Assembly (NCBI RefSeq): GCF_034479375.1
Contig: NZ_CP140155.1
Location: 2,046,001-2,110,000, forward strand
Direction: 5' to 3'
Source: Rhodopseudomonas palustris
GTDB taxonomy: Bacteria; Pseudomonadota; Alphaproteobacteria; Rhizobiales; Xanthobacteraceae
DNA length: 64,000 nt
Below, piece after piece: positions 55,526 through 64,000 of the stretch. The notes below the pieces were generated by a model that was given only the letters and a program-made list of their open reading frames with translations, did no database searches and was not told the DNA's origin. The translations under genes and the position numbers were made by a program. Every line of letters begins with the position of its first letter. Position 1 is the first letter of the stretch.

Positions 55526-56059
55526 TCAGACAACGCCAGCGAAACCCAGTATGCCGCCGGCGATCAGCAACCACAGCGGATTGAGCCGCGTCGCCGCCGC
55601 GAGCACGGCGGCGGCCGCGGTGACGAGCGCTGCGCCGATCGTGCGATCGGACGTCGTCGCCAGGATCAGGCCGCTCGCGCACATCAACCCGATCGACAGC
55701 GGCACCAGCGCCGCCTGGATGATGGCCGGCCATTGCGACCGGCTGGCGCGGCCGAGCATGCGGCTGACCACATAGGCGAGTACGGCGGTGGGTCCGCACA
55801 TCGCCAGCGTCGCCACCATCGCGCCGGCGATACCGGCCACGTGGTAACCGATCAGCGTCACGATCAGGACGTTCGGACCGGGCGACAATTGAGCGATCGC
55901 ATAGGCGTCGGCGAATTGCACATCGGTGAGCCAGTGATGGACGTCGACCACGATCCGATGAATTTCCGGCACCGCGGCATTGGCTCCGCCGATCGCGAAC
56001 AGCGACATCAGGGCGAATGTCGCCGTCAGCGATCCGAGCGAGGGGTCGCTTCCGTTCAT
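55526..56059 (-). CDS. Chromate transporter, short-chain subunit (second)
   Basis: A 177-residue single-domain CHR protein. The motif 'FALMSLFAIGGANAAVPEIHR' at the N-terminus and 'FADAYAIAQLSPGPNVLIVTLIGYHVAGIAG' match the CHR domain. About five membrane segments are predicted. It overlaps the start of the preceding CHR gene by four bases, and the two probably work as a heterodimer, as in other split systems. Chromate export is the family function, but many short-chain pairs have no proven substrate. Confidence 0.88.
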   Translation of the reverse strand: MNGSDPSLGSLTATFALMSLFAIGGANAAVPEIHRIVVDVHHWLTDVQFADAYAIAQLSPGPNVLIVTLIGYHVAGIAGAMVATLAMCGPTAVLAYVVSRMLGRASRSQWPAIIQAALVPLSIGLMCASGLILATTSDRTIGAALVTAAAAVLAAATRLNPLWLLIAGGILGFAGVV

Positions 56060-56655
56060 GGCGCGCGCCGCCGCCGGATCAGGTAGCTCGCCGCGATGCC
56101 GAGAGGGGCCATCACCGACAGCACCGCAGGCAGCGGCAGCCGCAGCACGCCGATCGCGACGAACACCGCGACCAGCAGCAGCACCGCGACCGGGTCGCGC
56201 TTGCGCAGCAGCGGCAGCATCATCTTGAAACCGACCGCAAACAGCAGCCCGACGGCGACGCAGGTGACGCCCGCCAGCGTGCGGCGGAGCGCGTCGATCT
56301 CGCCATAGCGGGCGTACAGCGCGGCGAGGATCGTGACGATCAGCACCGGCGGCGCCACCAGCCCGGTGAACGCCGCGAGCGCGCCGGGAATCCCGCGGAT
56401 GCGTGCGCCGAACACCACCGAGAGATTGACGATATTCGGCCCCGGCAGGAAGTGGCACAGCGCGAAAGTGTCGTTGAATTCGTCGGCAGTCATCCACCGG
56501 TGCTTTTCGACGATGCCGCGCCGCGCCCACATCAGCACCCCGCCGAAACCGGCCAGCGACATCTTCGCGAAGGCGACGAACAGTTCGCCGAGCTGCGGCC
56601 GCGGAACCCGCGGCGCCGGGCTGTCTGCAACAGAGGCTGGAGCGTGGAAAGCCAT
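56056..56655 (-). CDS. Chromate transporter, short-chain subunit (first)
   Basis: A 199-residue CHR-family protein with 'LFVAFAKMSLAGFGGVLMWARRGIVEKHRWM' and 'FNDTFALCHFLPGPNIVNLSVVFGARIRGIPGAL', the two signature blocks of the N-type domain. I start it at the ATG at 56655 (MAFHAPASVADSP). An upstream ATG at 56697 adds 14 residues and lies in a region without ribosome site. It is the first gene of the pair. The region upstream is the tmRNA gene on the other strand. Confidence 0.87.
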   Translation of the reverse strand: MAFHAPASVADSPAPRVPRPQLGELFVAFAKMSLAGFGGVLMWARRGIVEKHRWMTADEFNDTFALCHFLPGPNIVNLSVVFGARIRGIPGALAAFTGLVAPPVLIVTILAALYARYGEIDALRRTLAGVTCVAVGLLFAVGFKMMLPLLRKRDPVAVLLLVAVFVAIGVLRLPLPAVLSVMAPLGIAASYLIRRRRAP

Positions 56656-56782
56656 GGCTAAGCTGTAGAACGGCCCATTATCACCGACCACCGGCATTTT
56701 TGCCGGCCGCCGTTTCGCGCCAGGCCGAGCTGACCGGATAATGGACGTTTTGACGGCGATCGCCCTTCCGCCCCAAGCGATT

Positions 56783-57127
56783 GCCCCCTATATTGGAAGC
56801 GTCGGGGCAACCCGACTATGGAAATAAATGGCCGTCGTAATAAACCATTCGGACCCGGGGGCAGTACCCGGCGCCTCCACCAAAGCCCGCAGGTTCCGTC
56901 CGACATGCGGGTTTCGGCGGGGGCGAAACAGGATCGACGAGGGCGTAAAGGGCTTGCTTTTTCCCGGTATTGTTCCGCCGTTATCGGGCTATGCAATAGT
57001 TGCCAACGACAACTATGCTCCGGTTGCTCAGGCTGCGTAACGCAGTTTGAAAGACCAAGTCTGAAGTCCTGACGGGTTAAGCTCCGTTTGGCGGGGTTCG
57101 GAGGCACCTGGCAACAGAAGCCTCCAC
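56783..57127 (+). ncRNA. ssrA: Transfer-messenger RNA (ssrA), circularly permuted two-piece form
   Basis: The acceptor piece comes first and ends CGCCTCC-A-CCA (CCA at 56880-56882). A short spacer (56883-56918) with its own stem follows, and then the coding piece begins GGGGGCG (56919). GGGGGCG pairs with CGCCTCC to make the acceptor stem. The tag frame at 57002-57040 encodes ANDNYAPVAQAA followed by TAA. A terminal hairpin GGAGGC...GCCTCC ends near 57126. The outer limits are approximate. The mature RNA is expected to be cut into two pieces, as in other alphaproteobacteria. Confidence 0.93.
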
Positions 57128-57334
57128 TTTACTTTTCCTTCGCGTCCCTCGATGCCCTTCCGCCGGCGCCGGGGCGCACAATATTCAGCCGTGATGCCTG
57201 CTGACCCCGGACCATTGCCGGGTTACGATCCGCCCGGTCGGCGCGAGTCGGACCCTGGCGCCGGTGGCGGTCAGTGTCGAAGCGCGCGGCGACGGGACAA
57301 GCGAGTACAGGACAAGGCGGGCACAGGACAGGTC

Positions 57335-57859
57335 ATGGCCACCGATCACATCCGATACGACGTCCTCGCGCGGGAAGCATTGCGCGGCGTGCTGCGGCAG
57401 GTCCTGACCGATGTCGCCCAACACGGCCTGCCGGGCGAGCACCACTTCTTCATCACCTTCCTGTCCAGGGCCGATGGCGTGAAGCTGTCGCCGCGGCTGC
57501 TGGCGCAATATCCGGAAGAGATGACCGTGATCCTGCAGCATCAGTTCTGGGATCTGGTGGTGACCGAGGATCGCTTCGAGGTCGGACTGTCGTTCGGCGG
57601 CATTCCGGAGCGGCTGGTGGTGCCGTTTTCGTCGATCAAGAGCTTCTTCGATCCGTCGGTGCAGTTCGGCCTGCAATTCGAGGCCAGTGACGGCGCCGCT
57701 GAAACTGCCGACGCCGGCGCGCCGGAAATCGCGCCCCCGGCGCCGAGCCCTGCTCTCCCGGCAGCGGCCGAATCCGGCCCGGCAGAAATCGCCGCCGACG
57801 AATCGGTGAAGTCCGAAGGCGCCGAAGTGGTGCGGCTCGATCGCTTCCGCAAGAAATAG
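57335..57859 (+). CDS. sspB: ClpXP adaptor SspB, alphaproteobacterial type
   Basis: A 174-residue SspB. The tag-binding domain (~1-115) contains 'QVLTDVAQHGLPGEHHFFIT', 'LSPRLLAQYPEEMTVILQHQFWDL' and 'GLSFGGIPERLVVPFSSIKSFFDPS'. A Pro/Ala/Glu-rich linker (~118-160) leads to the C-terminal ClpX-binding tail 'VVRLDRFRKK'. It delivers ssrA-tagged proteins to ClpXP. The ATG at 57335 has AGGA upstream and gives the usual start; the frame is open further upstream. It is the first gene downstream of the tmRNA. Confidence 0.92.
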   Translation: MATDHIRYDVLAREALRGVLRQVLTDVAQHGLPGEHHFFITFLSRADGVKLSPRLLAQYPEEMTVILQHQFWDLVVTEDRFEVGLSFGGIPERLVVPFSSIKSFFDPSVQFGLQFEASDGAAETADAGAPEIAPPAPSPALPAAAESGPAEIAADESVKSEGAEVVRLDRFRKK

Positions 57860-57946
57860 AATTCGCCCAGTTCGCGCCCCGCCGGCCGCGACGCGGCCCG
57901 CGGAAGCTCGCTCGTTTCCCCACCGCCGACCGACAGGACGACCGCC

Positions 57947-59380
57947 ATGGCCCGCAAACCCGGCGCCGCCGAATCCAGCGCAGCCAAATCCGGCGCCACC
58001 CGCAGCGAAACCGACAGCTTCGGACCGATCGAGGTCGCTGCAGACCGTTACTGGGGCGCGCAGACCGAACGCTCGCGGCAGAACTTCCGGATCGGCCGGG
58101 AGCGGATGCCGATCGGCCTCGTGCACGCGCTCGGCATCGTCAAGCTCGCTGCCGCCGAGACCAACCGCGAACTAGGCCTGCTCGACGCACGCCGCGCCGG
58201 CGCGATCGTCCGCGCCGCCCGCGAAGTGATCGACGGCAAGCTCGACGATCACTTCCCGCTGGTGGTGTGGCAGACCGGTTCCGGCACCCAGACCAACATG
58301 AACCTCAACGAGGTGATCGCCAACCGCGCCAATGAACTGCTCGGCGGCGAGCGCGGCAGCAAGAAGCCGGTGCATCCCAACGATCACGTCAATATGAGCC
58401 AGTCGTCGAACGACTCGTTCCCGACCGCGATGCACATCGCCGCGGCGCAGGCGATCGTCAGCGACCTGATCCCGGGCCTGACGACGCTGCACGACGCGCT
58501 GCGCGCCAAGGAAAAGGCGTTCGCCAAGATCGTCAAGATCGGCCGCACCCACACCCAGGACGCCACGCCGCTGACGCTCGGCCAGGAGTTCTCCGGCTAC
58601 GCCGCGCAGGTCGCGAGCAGCCTGGCCCGGCTGAAGCTCGCGGTGAAGGAGCTGTATCCGCTGGCGCAGGGCGGCACCGCGGTCGGCACCGGCCTCAACA
58701 CCCATCCGAAATTCGCCAAGGCGTTCGCCAAGCGCGCGGCGGAGATCACCAAGCTGCCGTTCGTCACCGCCCCGAACAAATTCGAGGCGCTGGCGAGCAA
58801 CGACGCCTACGTCTCCGTGCACGGCGCGATCAACGCCGCCGCGACCGCGCTGTTCAAGATCGCCAACGACATCCGCCTGCTCGGCTCCGGACCGCGCTCC
58901 GGCCTCGGCGAACTGATTCTGCCGGAGAACGAGCCGGGCTCGTCGATCATGCCCGGCAAGGTCAACCCGACGCAGTGCGAAGCGCTGACCATGGTGTGCT
59001 GCCAGGTGTTCGGCAATCACACCACGATCACCGTCGCCGGCAGCCAGGGTCACTTCGAGCTCAACGTCTACAAGCCGGTGATGGCACAGGCGATGCTGCA
59101 ATCGATCGGACTACTCGCCGACGCCGCGCGCTCCTTCACCACCAACTGCGTCGACGGCATCCGCGCCGACGAAGTCAGGATCGGCGAATTGATGCAGCGC
59201 TCGTTGATGCTGGTCACCGCGCTGGCGCCGAAGATCGGCTACGATAACGCTGCGAAGATCGCCAAATCGGCGCATCAGCGCGGCACCACGCTGAAAGAGG
59301 AAGCGCTGCGGCTGGGCCTGGTGACCGAGGTCGAATTCGACCGGCTGGTCCGTCCGGACAATATGACGCATCCCGGCTGA
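57947..59380 (+). CDS. fumC: Fumarate hydratase class II
   Basis: A 477-residue iron-independent fumarase. The hallmark '[13 protein letters not shown]' holds the conserved mobile loop Ser, with '[20 protein letters not shown]' and '[21 protein letters not shown]' for substrate binding. The first ~20 residues ('[19 protein letters not shown]') are a low-complexity extension absent from E. coli FumC. It interconverts fumarate and malate in the TCA cycle. It follows sspB by 87 bases. Confidence 0.96.
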   Translation: MARKPGAAESSAAKSGATRSETDSFGPIEVAADRYWGAQTERSRQNFRIGRERMPIGLVHALGIVKLAAAETNRELGLLDARRAGAIVRAAREVIDGKLDDHFPLVVWQTGSGTQTNMNLNEVIANRANELLGGERGSKKPVHPNDHVNMSQSSNDSFPTAMHIAAAQAIVSDLIPGLTTLHDALRAKEKAFAKIVKIGRTHTQDATPLTLGQEFSGYAAQVASSLARLKLAVKELYPLAQGGTAVGTGLNTHPKFAKAFAKRAAEITKLPFVTAPNKFEALASNDAYVSVHGAINAAATALFKIANDIRLLGSGPRSGLGELILPENEPGSSIMPGKVNPTQCEALTMVCCQVFGNHTTITVAGSQGHFELNVYKPVMAQAMLQSIGLLADAARSFTTNCVDGIRADEVRIGELMQRSLMLVTALAPKIGYDNAAKIAKSAHQRGTTLKEEALRLGLVTEVEFDRLVRPDNMTHPG

Positions 59381-59423
59381 GCCGAGCCGTCGCGCAGAGT
59401 GATCAAAAATGCCGTTTCGGAAA

Positions 59424-59437
59424 TTGATGTAAATCAT
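59424..59437. promoter_or_regulatory. Candidate FNR/FixK-type box
   Basis: TTGAT-GTAA-ATCAT differs from the consensus TTGAT-N4-ATCAA at one position. It lies in the AT-rich 265-base gap after fumC, about 209 bases upstream of the DUF4169 gene, with no obvious start signal close by. A short leader or small RNA starting just downstream is possible. Confidence 0.45.
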
Positions 59438-59645
59438 ATCCCTTGCGCGTCTGGATTGATCAACTTGATCTCGCAGTGTTGCAATTTGCTAATTTTATTC
59501 CGCCGTCGGCGGAAGGAAGTCAGCAGCAACCTGCAGCGGTGAGGACTGTATTCTTGATGGTGATCGAGCCGCCTATGGTTTCGTGCATTCGTGCCCGGCC
59601 CTAAGCGACGCCCGTTGCCGATTTAGTCGATAATGGGTGCCCGTT

Positions 59646-59834
59646 ATGGTGGATGTGGTCAATTTGAAGCGTTTCAAGAAACGGGCGGAGCGGGAAGCAG
59701 CCGCGAAGCTCGCCGACGTCAATCGTGCGCGATTTGGCAGAACCAAATCGCAGCGTGCGATCGACGATCATCGGGTCAGCCGCGCCAATGAACTGCTCGA
59801 TCAACATGTAATCGGTGGCGAGGACGCGTCATGA
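59646..59834 (+). CDS. DUF4169 small protein
   Basis: A 62-residue very basic helical protein, MVDVVNLKRFKKRAEREAAA at the start, followed by 'NRARFGRTKSQRAIDDHRV'. It matches the DUF4169 pattern seen next to fumC in Rhizobiales. The ATG at 59646 is preferred to a GTG three codons before. It overlaps the downstream ribbon-helix-helix gene by four bases (ATGA), implying coupling. Function unknown; the charge suggests nucleic-acid binding. Confidence 0.85.
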   Translation: MVDVVNLKRFKKRAEREAAAKLADVNRARFGRTKSQRAIDDHRVSRANELLDQHVIGGEDAS

Positions 59835-60115
59835 AATCGCCGGTCGTCAAACGATCGATCGTGGTCGCGGGCCACAAGACCAGTGTCAGTCTCGAAGAGG
59901 CGTTCTGGAACGGCATGAAGGAAATCTCCGGCGTGCGGGACATGACTTTGTCCGAACTCGTCGGCGAGATCGACGGCAATCGCCAGCAGGGCAACCTGTC
60001 GTCGGCGATCCGCCTGTTCGTGCTGGACTACTTCCGCAGCCGCGCAATGCAGCAACCGCAACAGCCGCAGCCCGCGGTGGAAGCCAAGGTCGATAGCAGC
60101 ATCGTGGCGCACTGA
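59831..60115 (+). CDS. Ribbon-helix-helix domain protein
   Basis: A 94-residue protein with an RHH fold. The strand 'KRSIVVAGHKTSVSLEEAFW' precedes a helix 'MKEISGVRDMTLSELVGEI' and a second helix 'LSSAIRLFVLDYFRSRAM'. A Gln/Pro-rich tail ends the protein. It belongs to the RHH_4-type small regulators. It is coupled to the DUF4169 gene and may be its regulator, but no operator is evident. Confidence 0.88.
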   Translation: MKSPVVKRSIVVAGHKTSVSLEEAFWNGMKEISGVRDMTLSELVGEIDGNRQQGNLSSAIRLFVLDYFRSRAMQQPQQPQPAVEAKVDSSIVAH

Positions 60116-60142
60116 TCGACGTCGTCGATTGGTGCGCAATTA

Positions 60143-60246
60143 GAGCGTTTTCGAGCGAAGTGGAAACCGGTTCGCGTGAAGAAAACGCGTCAGAACTAGA
60201 ATCTAGAGCTCCGGTTCTGATTCTATCAGAACCGGAATTGCTCTAG
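60143..60246. repeat. Family F repeat overlapping the AsmA stop
   Basis: AGAGCGTTTTCGAGCGAAGT...CGCGTGAAGAAAACGCG is joined to CTAGAGCTCCGGTTCTGATT...CAGAACCGGAATTGCTCTAG. The AsmA stop codon comes from the final CTAG, as for hflC. This may also act as a bidirectional terminator. Confidence 0.75.
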
Positions 60247-63200
60247 TAGGCTGCCCGCGAGTTGTTCGGGGGCGTGAGCACCATTGGCGGGCGCGGCCGA
60301 CCCGGTCGCGCGTCGCCGGGTGCGGGCTTGATTTCCAGAGCCGGCGGTAGCGGCGCAAGCTTCCCGGGTGCGCCCGGCTTGTCGCTGTTCGAGGCCTTGT
60401 TCGAGGCTTGGGGCGGCGCGGCTTGGGGCGGCGTCTGAACCGGCGCAGGCTTCGGCGTGGCAGCACGTGGCGGTGGCGATGTGCGGCGCGGGTCGGCGTC
60501 CGGCAGCGGCACGACCTGTGGTGCCGTGCCCGTTTGCGACCCGGGCGCCGCAGGCCCGTTCAACGGCGCGGTCGGGCCAAGGCTATTCTGCGCGGGCTTC
60601 GTCGGGGTGGACGGCGCTGGCGCAACTTCGCCAGCAGCAGCCCCGACAGGGGCAGTCCCGCCAGCACCACTTCCCCCGGCCGGCGCTGCGCCAGATTCCG
60701 GCATCCCCGACCGTGGCGCAGCAGTTGCGGCCTTGCCCGACCCGGGACCGTCGATGGCTGGCGTCATGGATGCATCAGGCTGCTTTGCAGACGGATCGGA
60801 CCCATCCGGCCGCCCCGTCGCCGGCATGTCCTGGCCAGCTCTGTCGAGCGACGGGCCTGGTGACGGATCGGTCGGGCGCGAGGCCGGCATCACCGGCGGC
60901 TTCGCCTCCTGCTCCAGGCTTTGCAGTTTCTTGGTCTCGCGATCGATCCGCTGCACCGCCAGCCAGGACGACAGCGACGACAGATCGACATTGCGCGTCA
61001 GCCGCTCCGGCGGTCCCGCCGCAAAGATCCGGATTTCAGGCGGCAGGCCGGGACCCACGCCGGTCAGCGCCAGCGTGGCGCGCAGATCAGCCTGCCCGGC
61101 CGGGATGTCATAGCCACCCGAAATCACCGCCCGTGCGCCCTTAGCGGTCAGTGTCGTGGCCGCGACCCGCAACCGCCCGTCGGCCAGGCTGATCGGAAAT
61201 TGCACGCTGTCGACCGGGAGCGTCCCGCCCGCCAGCACCGGTTCGATCGTTTTCGCCAGACTCGCCTCGTCGATCGGCTTGGCCTGGTCGCCGGCGCGGA
61301 TCGCAACCTCGAACGCCTTCGGGTCGAGCCCGGGAATCTGCGCCCGCTCCAGCGTCAGCGTGCCGCCGCCGGCCAGCGCGCCGCTCAACGCCGAAGCGCT
61401 GCGGCCGACGCTGTCGATCGTGATCTGCAGCGAGGCTTTCGCCGCCGGCAGCACCTGCTCGCCATAGCGCAGCGCCGAAGCATCCGCGCCCGCCACCGCG
61501 ACATTGGCGTCGACCGCCACGCCGGCATCGACCGGCCTCGCGTGCAGCACGACCTTGGCGTCGCCGCCCCCGAGCTTGCCCTTGGCATCCAGCGTCAGCG
61601 TGCCGCCGTCGTGTCGGAGCACGCCGCCGAACGGCTGCAATTCGGCGCCGCCCGGCAACGACGCGCGCAGCGCCTGGAACGCCAGCTTGCCACGCCAGCC
61701 GCGCAGCACGCCGCGGCCGAGCGGCTCGGTCGGATCATGGCCGGCAACACCGAGCGCCAGTTGCAGCGCCGGACCGAGCGCGAGCGCGTCGAGCCCGGCC
61801 TCGCCGTCGACCGCGATCTCGTCGCCGAGCGTCAGCGCCAGCCGCCCGCGAAGCCGCGCGCCGCCGAGGCCGGCGTCGATCTCGTTGAAAGTCCATTGCC
61901 GGCCGGCCACCGCCAGCCGTGAGGTCGCGCTGATCCTGGCTGCGTCGGAGCCTGCCGCAGCAAGGTCGAACAGCGGCGCCAGATCGATCCGGCGCGCATT
62001 CAGCGACAGCGCCGCCTTCGGCTCGGCCGCCCACGGCTCGACCCGGCCGTCGGCCTCGATGTCGAATAGGCCCCCGGTGAGACGCCCCTTCACCTTCAGC
62101 GGCGCCCCCCACGCGCCGGTCGCGGCGATGTCGAGCGCACCGCCGCCTTCGCCGGCGGCGAGCGCCCGATCGAGCCCGAGCAAGGTCAGCAACGAGGCCC
62201 CGCGCTCGGCCGACAATTTGCCGCTGAGGCTGATGTCGCTGCGGCTGAGCACATCGGCCTTGAGGTCGCCGATGTCGGCGCCGCTCGGCGTCGCCTTTAG
62301 GGTCACGGCGCCCTCGAGCGGCCGGCTGTCGATCTGCACCACCGCGCCCGCGTTGACCCGCCCGGCCTTCGCCTTGTCGGCATCGAGCGTCAGCGCCAGC
62401 GACACACGCGCCGGACCGGACGCGGCGCCGGGCATCTCGCCGATGGTCTTCAGCCGTGCGGCGAACGTCGGCGCGACGGCATCGAGCGCGTCCGCGATCG
62501 GCCGCAGCGACGGCGCAAGCGCCGCGAGATTGAGCCGCCCGATGGCGTTGGCGCGATCGAGTCGACCGTCGCCTTGCAGCGTGACGCCGCTCGCGCTCTT
62601 TGCTTCGAGCTGGTCGAGCGACACGGTGCCCGGCCCATAGCCGAACCGCGCCCGCAGCGGGCGCCAGGTCTGGCCGCCGGACTTGGCCTCGTCGAGGTCG
62701 AGCGCGACGCTGGCCTGCTCCGGCCAATTGTCGCGCGGCCCGGCGAACGAATTCCACAGCTCCGTCGCGGCGTCGAGATCGACCCGGTCGCCTTTCAGCA
62801 CGGCCTCGATCCGGCCGCCGCGATCGGCCGTCCGGCTGGTGACGATGCGGCCCCGCAGCGTGCCGCCATCGGCCTCGATTGTCAGCGGATCGATCGTGAT
62901 TACGTCTGCGGACGCGGCGACGCTGCCCTGCACCCGCAGCGGATTCGGCGGACCACTCGATGTCGGCGCACGCCCCTGCAGCCAGGCGGTGAGCAGATCC
63001 GGATCGGCGGACTCGATCGTCAGCGCGCCGTTGAACTGATCCGACGCGCCGGGCGGCCCGGCCTCGCCGCTCAGCGCCAGCCGCGAACCGCCGGGCGCCC
63101 GCAGCGCCAGCCGATCGATCCGCCAGATCTGGCGATCGGAGCGCAGCTCTGCGGCAATTTCGGTCAGCGGCCGCCCGCCGAGCATGATCTGCTCGGCGTC

Positions 63201-64000
63201 GAGCACGATCCGGGCCGGCAGCGGCGGCTTCGGCATCCTGGCGATGCGCTCGCGCAATTGCGGCAACCAGTCCTCACCCCCGGCCAGCAGCCTGTCGCCA
63301 TCGAGCTGGCGGGCGGACAATCTGGCCGTGAGCAGCGGCGACACGCCGAATCGGACATCGCCGCTGCCCGCCAGCTTCAGCGCACGCTCGTCCGCGCCCC
63401 AGGATAGTTCGAGCTGATCCAGCGCCGCCGCGGCGGGATCGACCTTCACCTTGGCGGCGATCCGCCAGGGCGTGCGTGATCCGTCCGGCGCTGCGGTCGC
63501 GGCCAGGATGGCGGCGCCGTCGAACCGCGGCGATCGCTCGGCAAACGTCAGCACGCCGTTGAGGTCCGCCGACATGCCGCGGCCCGCCTGGTCGACCGTG
63601 ACGTGCAGCCGCGTGCCATCGCCAGTCGCCGCGCGCCCGGCCGACAGCCGGAACGGATAGCGCGTGCCGTCCATCAGAAAATTGCCGTCGCCGCGCAGCG
63701 AGGCGCCCTGCGCCCGCAGATCGCCGGCAAAGGCGATATCGTTCAACTCGAAGGTGGAGCGGCTGGCGGCGTCGTGCAGCGCGATCCGGCCTGTCAGGTT
63801 GAGCCGGTCGATCGACAGCGCCGCGAGGTCGGACAGGCCGGAGGCCGGCCAATCGAGCCGGCCATCGGCATCGAGCCCGAGGTCGAGCGCAAAGCCGTTG
63901 ATCGAGAGCTCGTCGGCGCGCCATTCGCCGCGCATCAGCGCGCCGAGGCTGAATTCGACGTCGAGCTTGGCGGCGCGAATTCGGCCGGGATCATTGGCGC
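60243..64000 (-). CDS. AsmA-family protein, C-terminal portion (continues beyond the window)
   Basis: At least 1251 residues in this window, still open at base 64000. It consists of repeated beta-rich stretches of the AsmA/TamB type (e.g. 'DLAALSIDRLNLTGRIALHD', 'LSISGKL'-like blocks) and an AsmA_2-like domain near residues 880-1010. Thereafter comes a ~225-residue Pro/Ala/Gly/Ser tail ('PPQAAPPQASNKASNSDKPG' region). AsmA-type proteins are thought to bridge the inner and outer membranes and move phospholipids. The tail is unusually long for the family. Codon use is uniform through the tail, so it appears to be real coding sequence. Confidence 0.85.
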   Translation of the reverse strand, partial: ANDPGRIRAAKLDVEFSLGALMRGEWRADELSINGFALDLGLDADGRLDWPASGLSDLAALSIDRLNLTGRIALHDAASRSTFELNDIAFAGDLRAQGASLRGDGNFLMDGTRYPFRLSAGRAATGDGTRLHVTVDQAGRGMSADLNGVLTFAERSPRFDGAAILAATAAPDGSRTPWRIAAKVKVDPAAAALDQLELSWGADERALKLAGSGDVRFGVSPLLTARLSARQLDGDRLLAGGEDWLPQLRERIARMPKPPLPARIVLDAEQIMLGGRPLTEIAAELRSDRQIWRIDRLALRAPGGSRLALSGEAGPPGASDQFNGALTIESADPDLLTAWLQGRAPTSSGPPNPLRVQGSVAASADVITIDPLTIEADGGTLRGRIVTSRTADRGGRIEAVLKGDRVDLDAATELWNSFAGPRDNWPEQASVALDLDEAKSGGQTWRPLRARFGYGPGTVSLDQLEAKSASGVTLQGDGRLDRANAIGRLNLAALAPSLRPIADALDAVAPTFAARLKTIGEMPGAASGPARVSLALTLDADKAKAGRVNAGAVVQIDSRPLEGAVTLKATPSGADIGDLKADVLSRSDISLSGKLSAERGASLLTLLGLDRALAAGEGGGALDIAATGAWGAPLKVKGRLTGGLFDIEADGRVEPWAAEPKAALSLNARRIDLAPLFDLAAAGSDAARISATSRLAVAGRQWTFNEIDAGLGGARLRGRLALTLGDEIAVDGEAGLDALALGPALQLALGVAGHDPTEPLGRGVLRGWRGKLAFQALRASLPGGAELQPFGGVLRHDGGTLTLDAKGKLGGGDAKVVLHARPVDAGVAVDANVAVAGADASALRYGEQVLPAAKASLQITIDSVGRSASALSGALAGGGTLTLERAQIPGLDPKAFEVAIRAGDQAKPIDEASLAKTIEPVLAGGTLPVDSVQFPISLADGRLRVAATTLTAKGARAVISGGYDIPAGQADLRATLALTGVGPGLPPEIRIFAAGPPERLTRNVDLSSLSSWLAVQRIDRETKKLQSLEQEAKPPVMPASRPTDPSPGPSLDRAGQDMPATGRPDGSDPSAKQPDASMTPAIDGPGSGKAATAAPRSGMPESGAAPAGGSGAGGTAPVGAAAGEVAPAPSTPTKPAQNSLGPTAPLNGPAAPGSQTGTAPQVVPLPDADPRRTSPPPRAATPKPAPVQTPPQAAPPQASNKASNSDKPGAPGKLAPLPPALEIKPAPGDARPGRPRPPMVLTPPNNSRAAY

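Noticed and set aside
56658..57107. Open frames across 56658-57107 on both strands
   Set aside because: They overlap the tmRNA, whose acceptor stem, spacer and tag are clear. The apparent plus-strand ORF 56828-57040 only contains the real tag peptide at its end.

Overview
The window is high-GC alphaproteobacterial DNA that looks like Rhodopseudomonas or a close Bradyrhizobiaceae relative. The evidence is a circularly permuted two-piece tmRNA next to an alpha-type sspB, PiuC/ExbBD/TonB and fumC-DUF4169-RHH gene neighbourhoods, ABC and Bug-type transporters with catabolic genes, and at least six families of palindromic intergenic repeats at gene borders. The genus is inferred from gene content, not from a database match.

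Layout. 1-4333: CoA-thioester genes (partial type III CoA-transferase, hotdog dehydratase-like protein, AMP-dependent acyl-CoA ligase, SCP2-type thiolase). 4508-14216: a sugar-acid module with a D-erythronate-dehydrogenase-like gene, a CUT1 sugar ABC transporter, an arabinonate/xylonate-type IlvD-Edd dehydratase and two SDR dehydrogenases. 15007-20280: an iron operon (TonB receptor, PiuC, ExbB, ExbD, TonB) with a possible Irr-like box upstream. 21079-21153: tRNA-Gln(CTG). 21683-30521: an amide-catabolism cluster with amidase, an atypical amidohydrolase, a branched-chain-type ABC transporter whose permease and both ATPases are one 832-residue protein, a solute-binding protein, a divergent NTF2-like gene and a GntR regulator. 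31430-32732: an IS481-like element that has split a palindromic repeat. 32803-36614: nitrilase, AraC regulator and a second CoA-transferase.

37020-42955: a cyanate operon (cyanase plus NrtABC-like transporter) facing a PAS/AAA+/Fis sigma54 activator. The intergenic region holds three TACGAAATTTCGTA-like palindromes and a consensus -24/-12 promoter directed at the operon. 42988-45138: a possible unusual polyamine module, with an AdoMet-decarboxylase-like protein lacking a conserved His, a BpsA/DUF43 branched-polyamine-synthase homologue normally associated with thermophiles, and a GNAT acetyltransferase.

45128-52138: housekeeping genes (rsmJ, degP, DUF2065, hflC, hflK, folA, thyA). A two-gene HEPN-plus-unknown module is wedged between thyA and folA. 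52293-56655: a TctCAB tripartite tricarboxylate transporter and a split chromate transporter. 56783-60115: tmRNA, sspB, fumC and two small genes. 60243-64000: the C-terminal part of an AsmA-family protein that runs off the window.

The most promising leads for undescribed biology are the speH-like/bpsA/GNAT cluster, the sigma54-controlled cyanate regulon, and the HEPN pair inside the thyA-folA operon. All calls rest on reading the sequence by eye. Motifs were compared with remembered family signatures and no searches were run.
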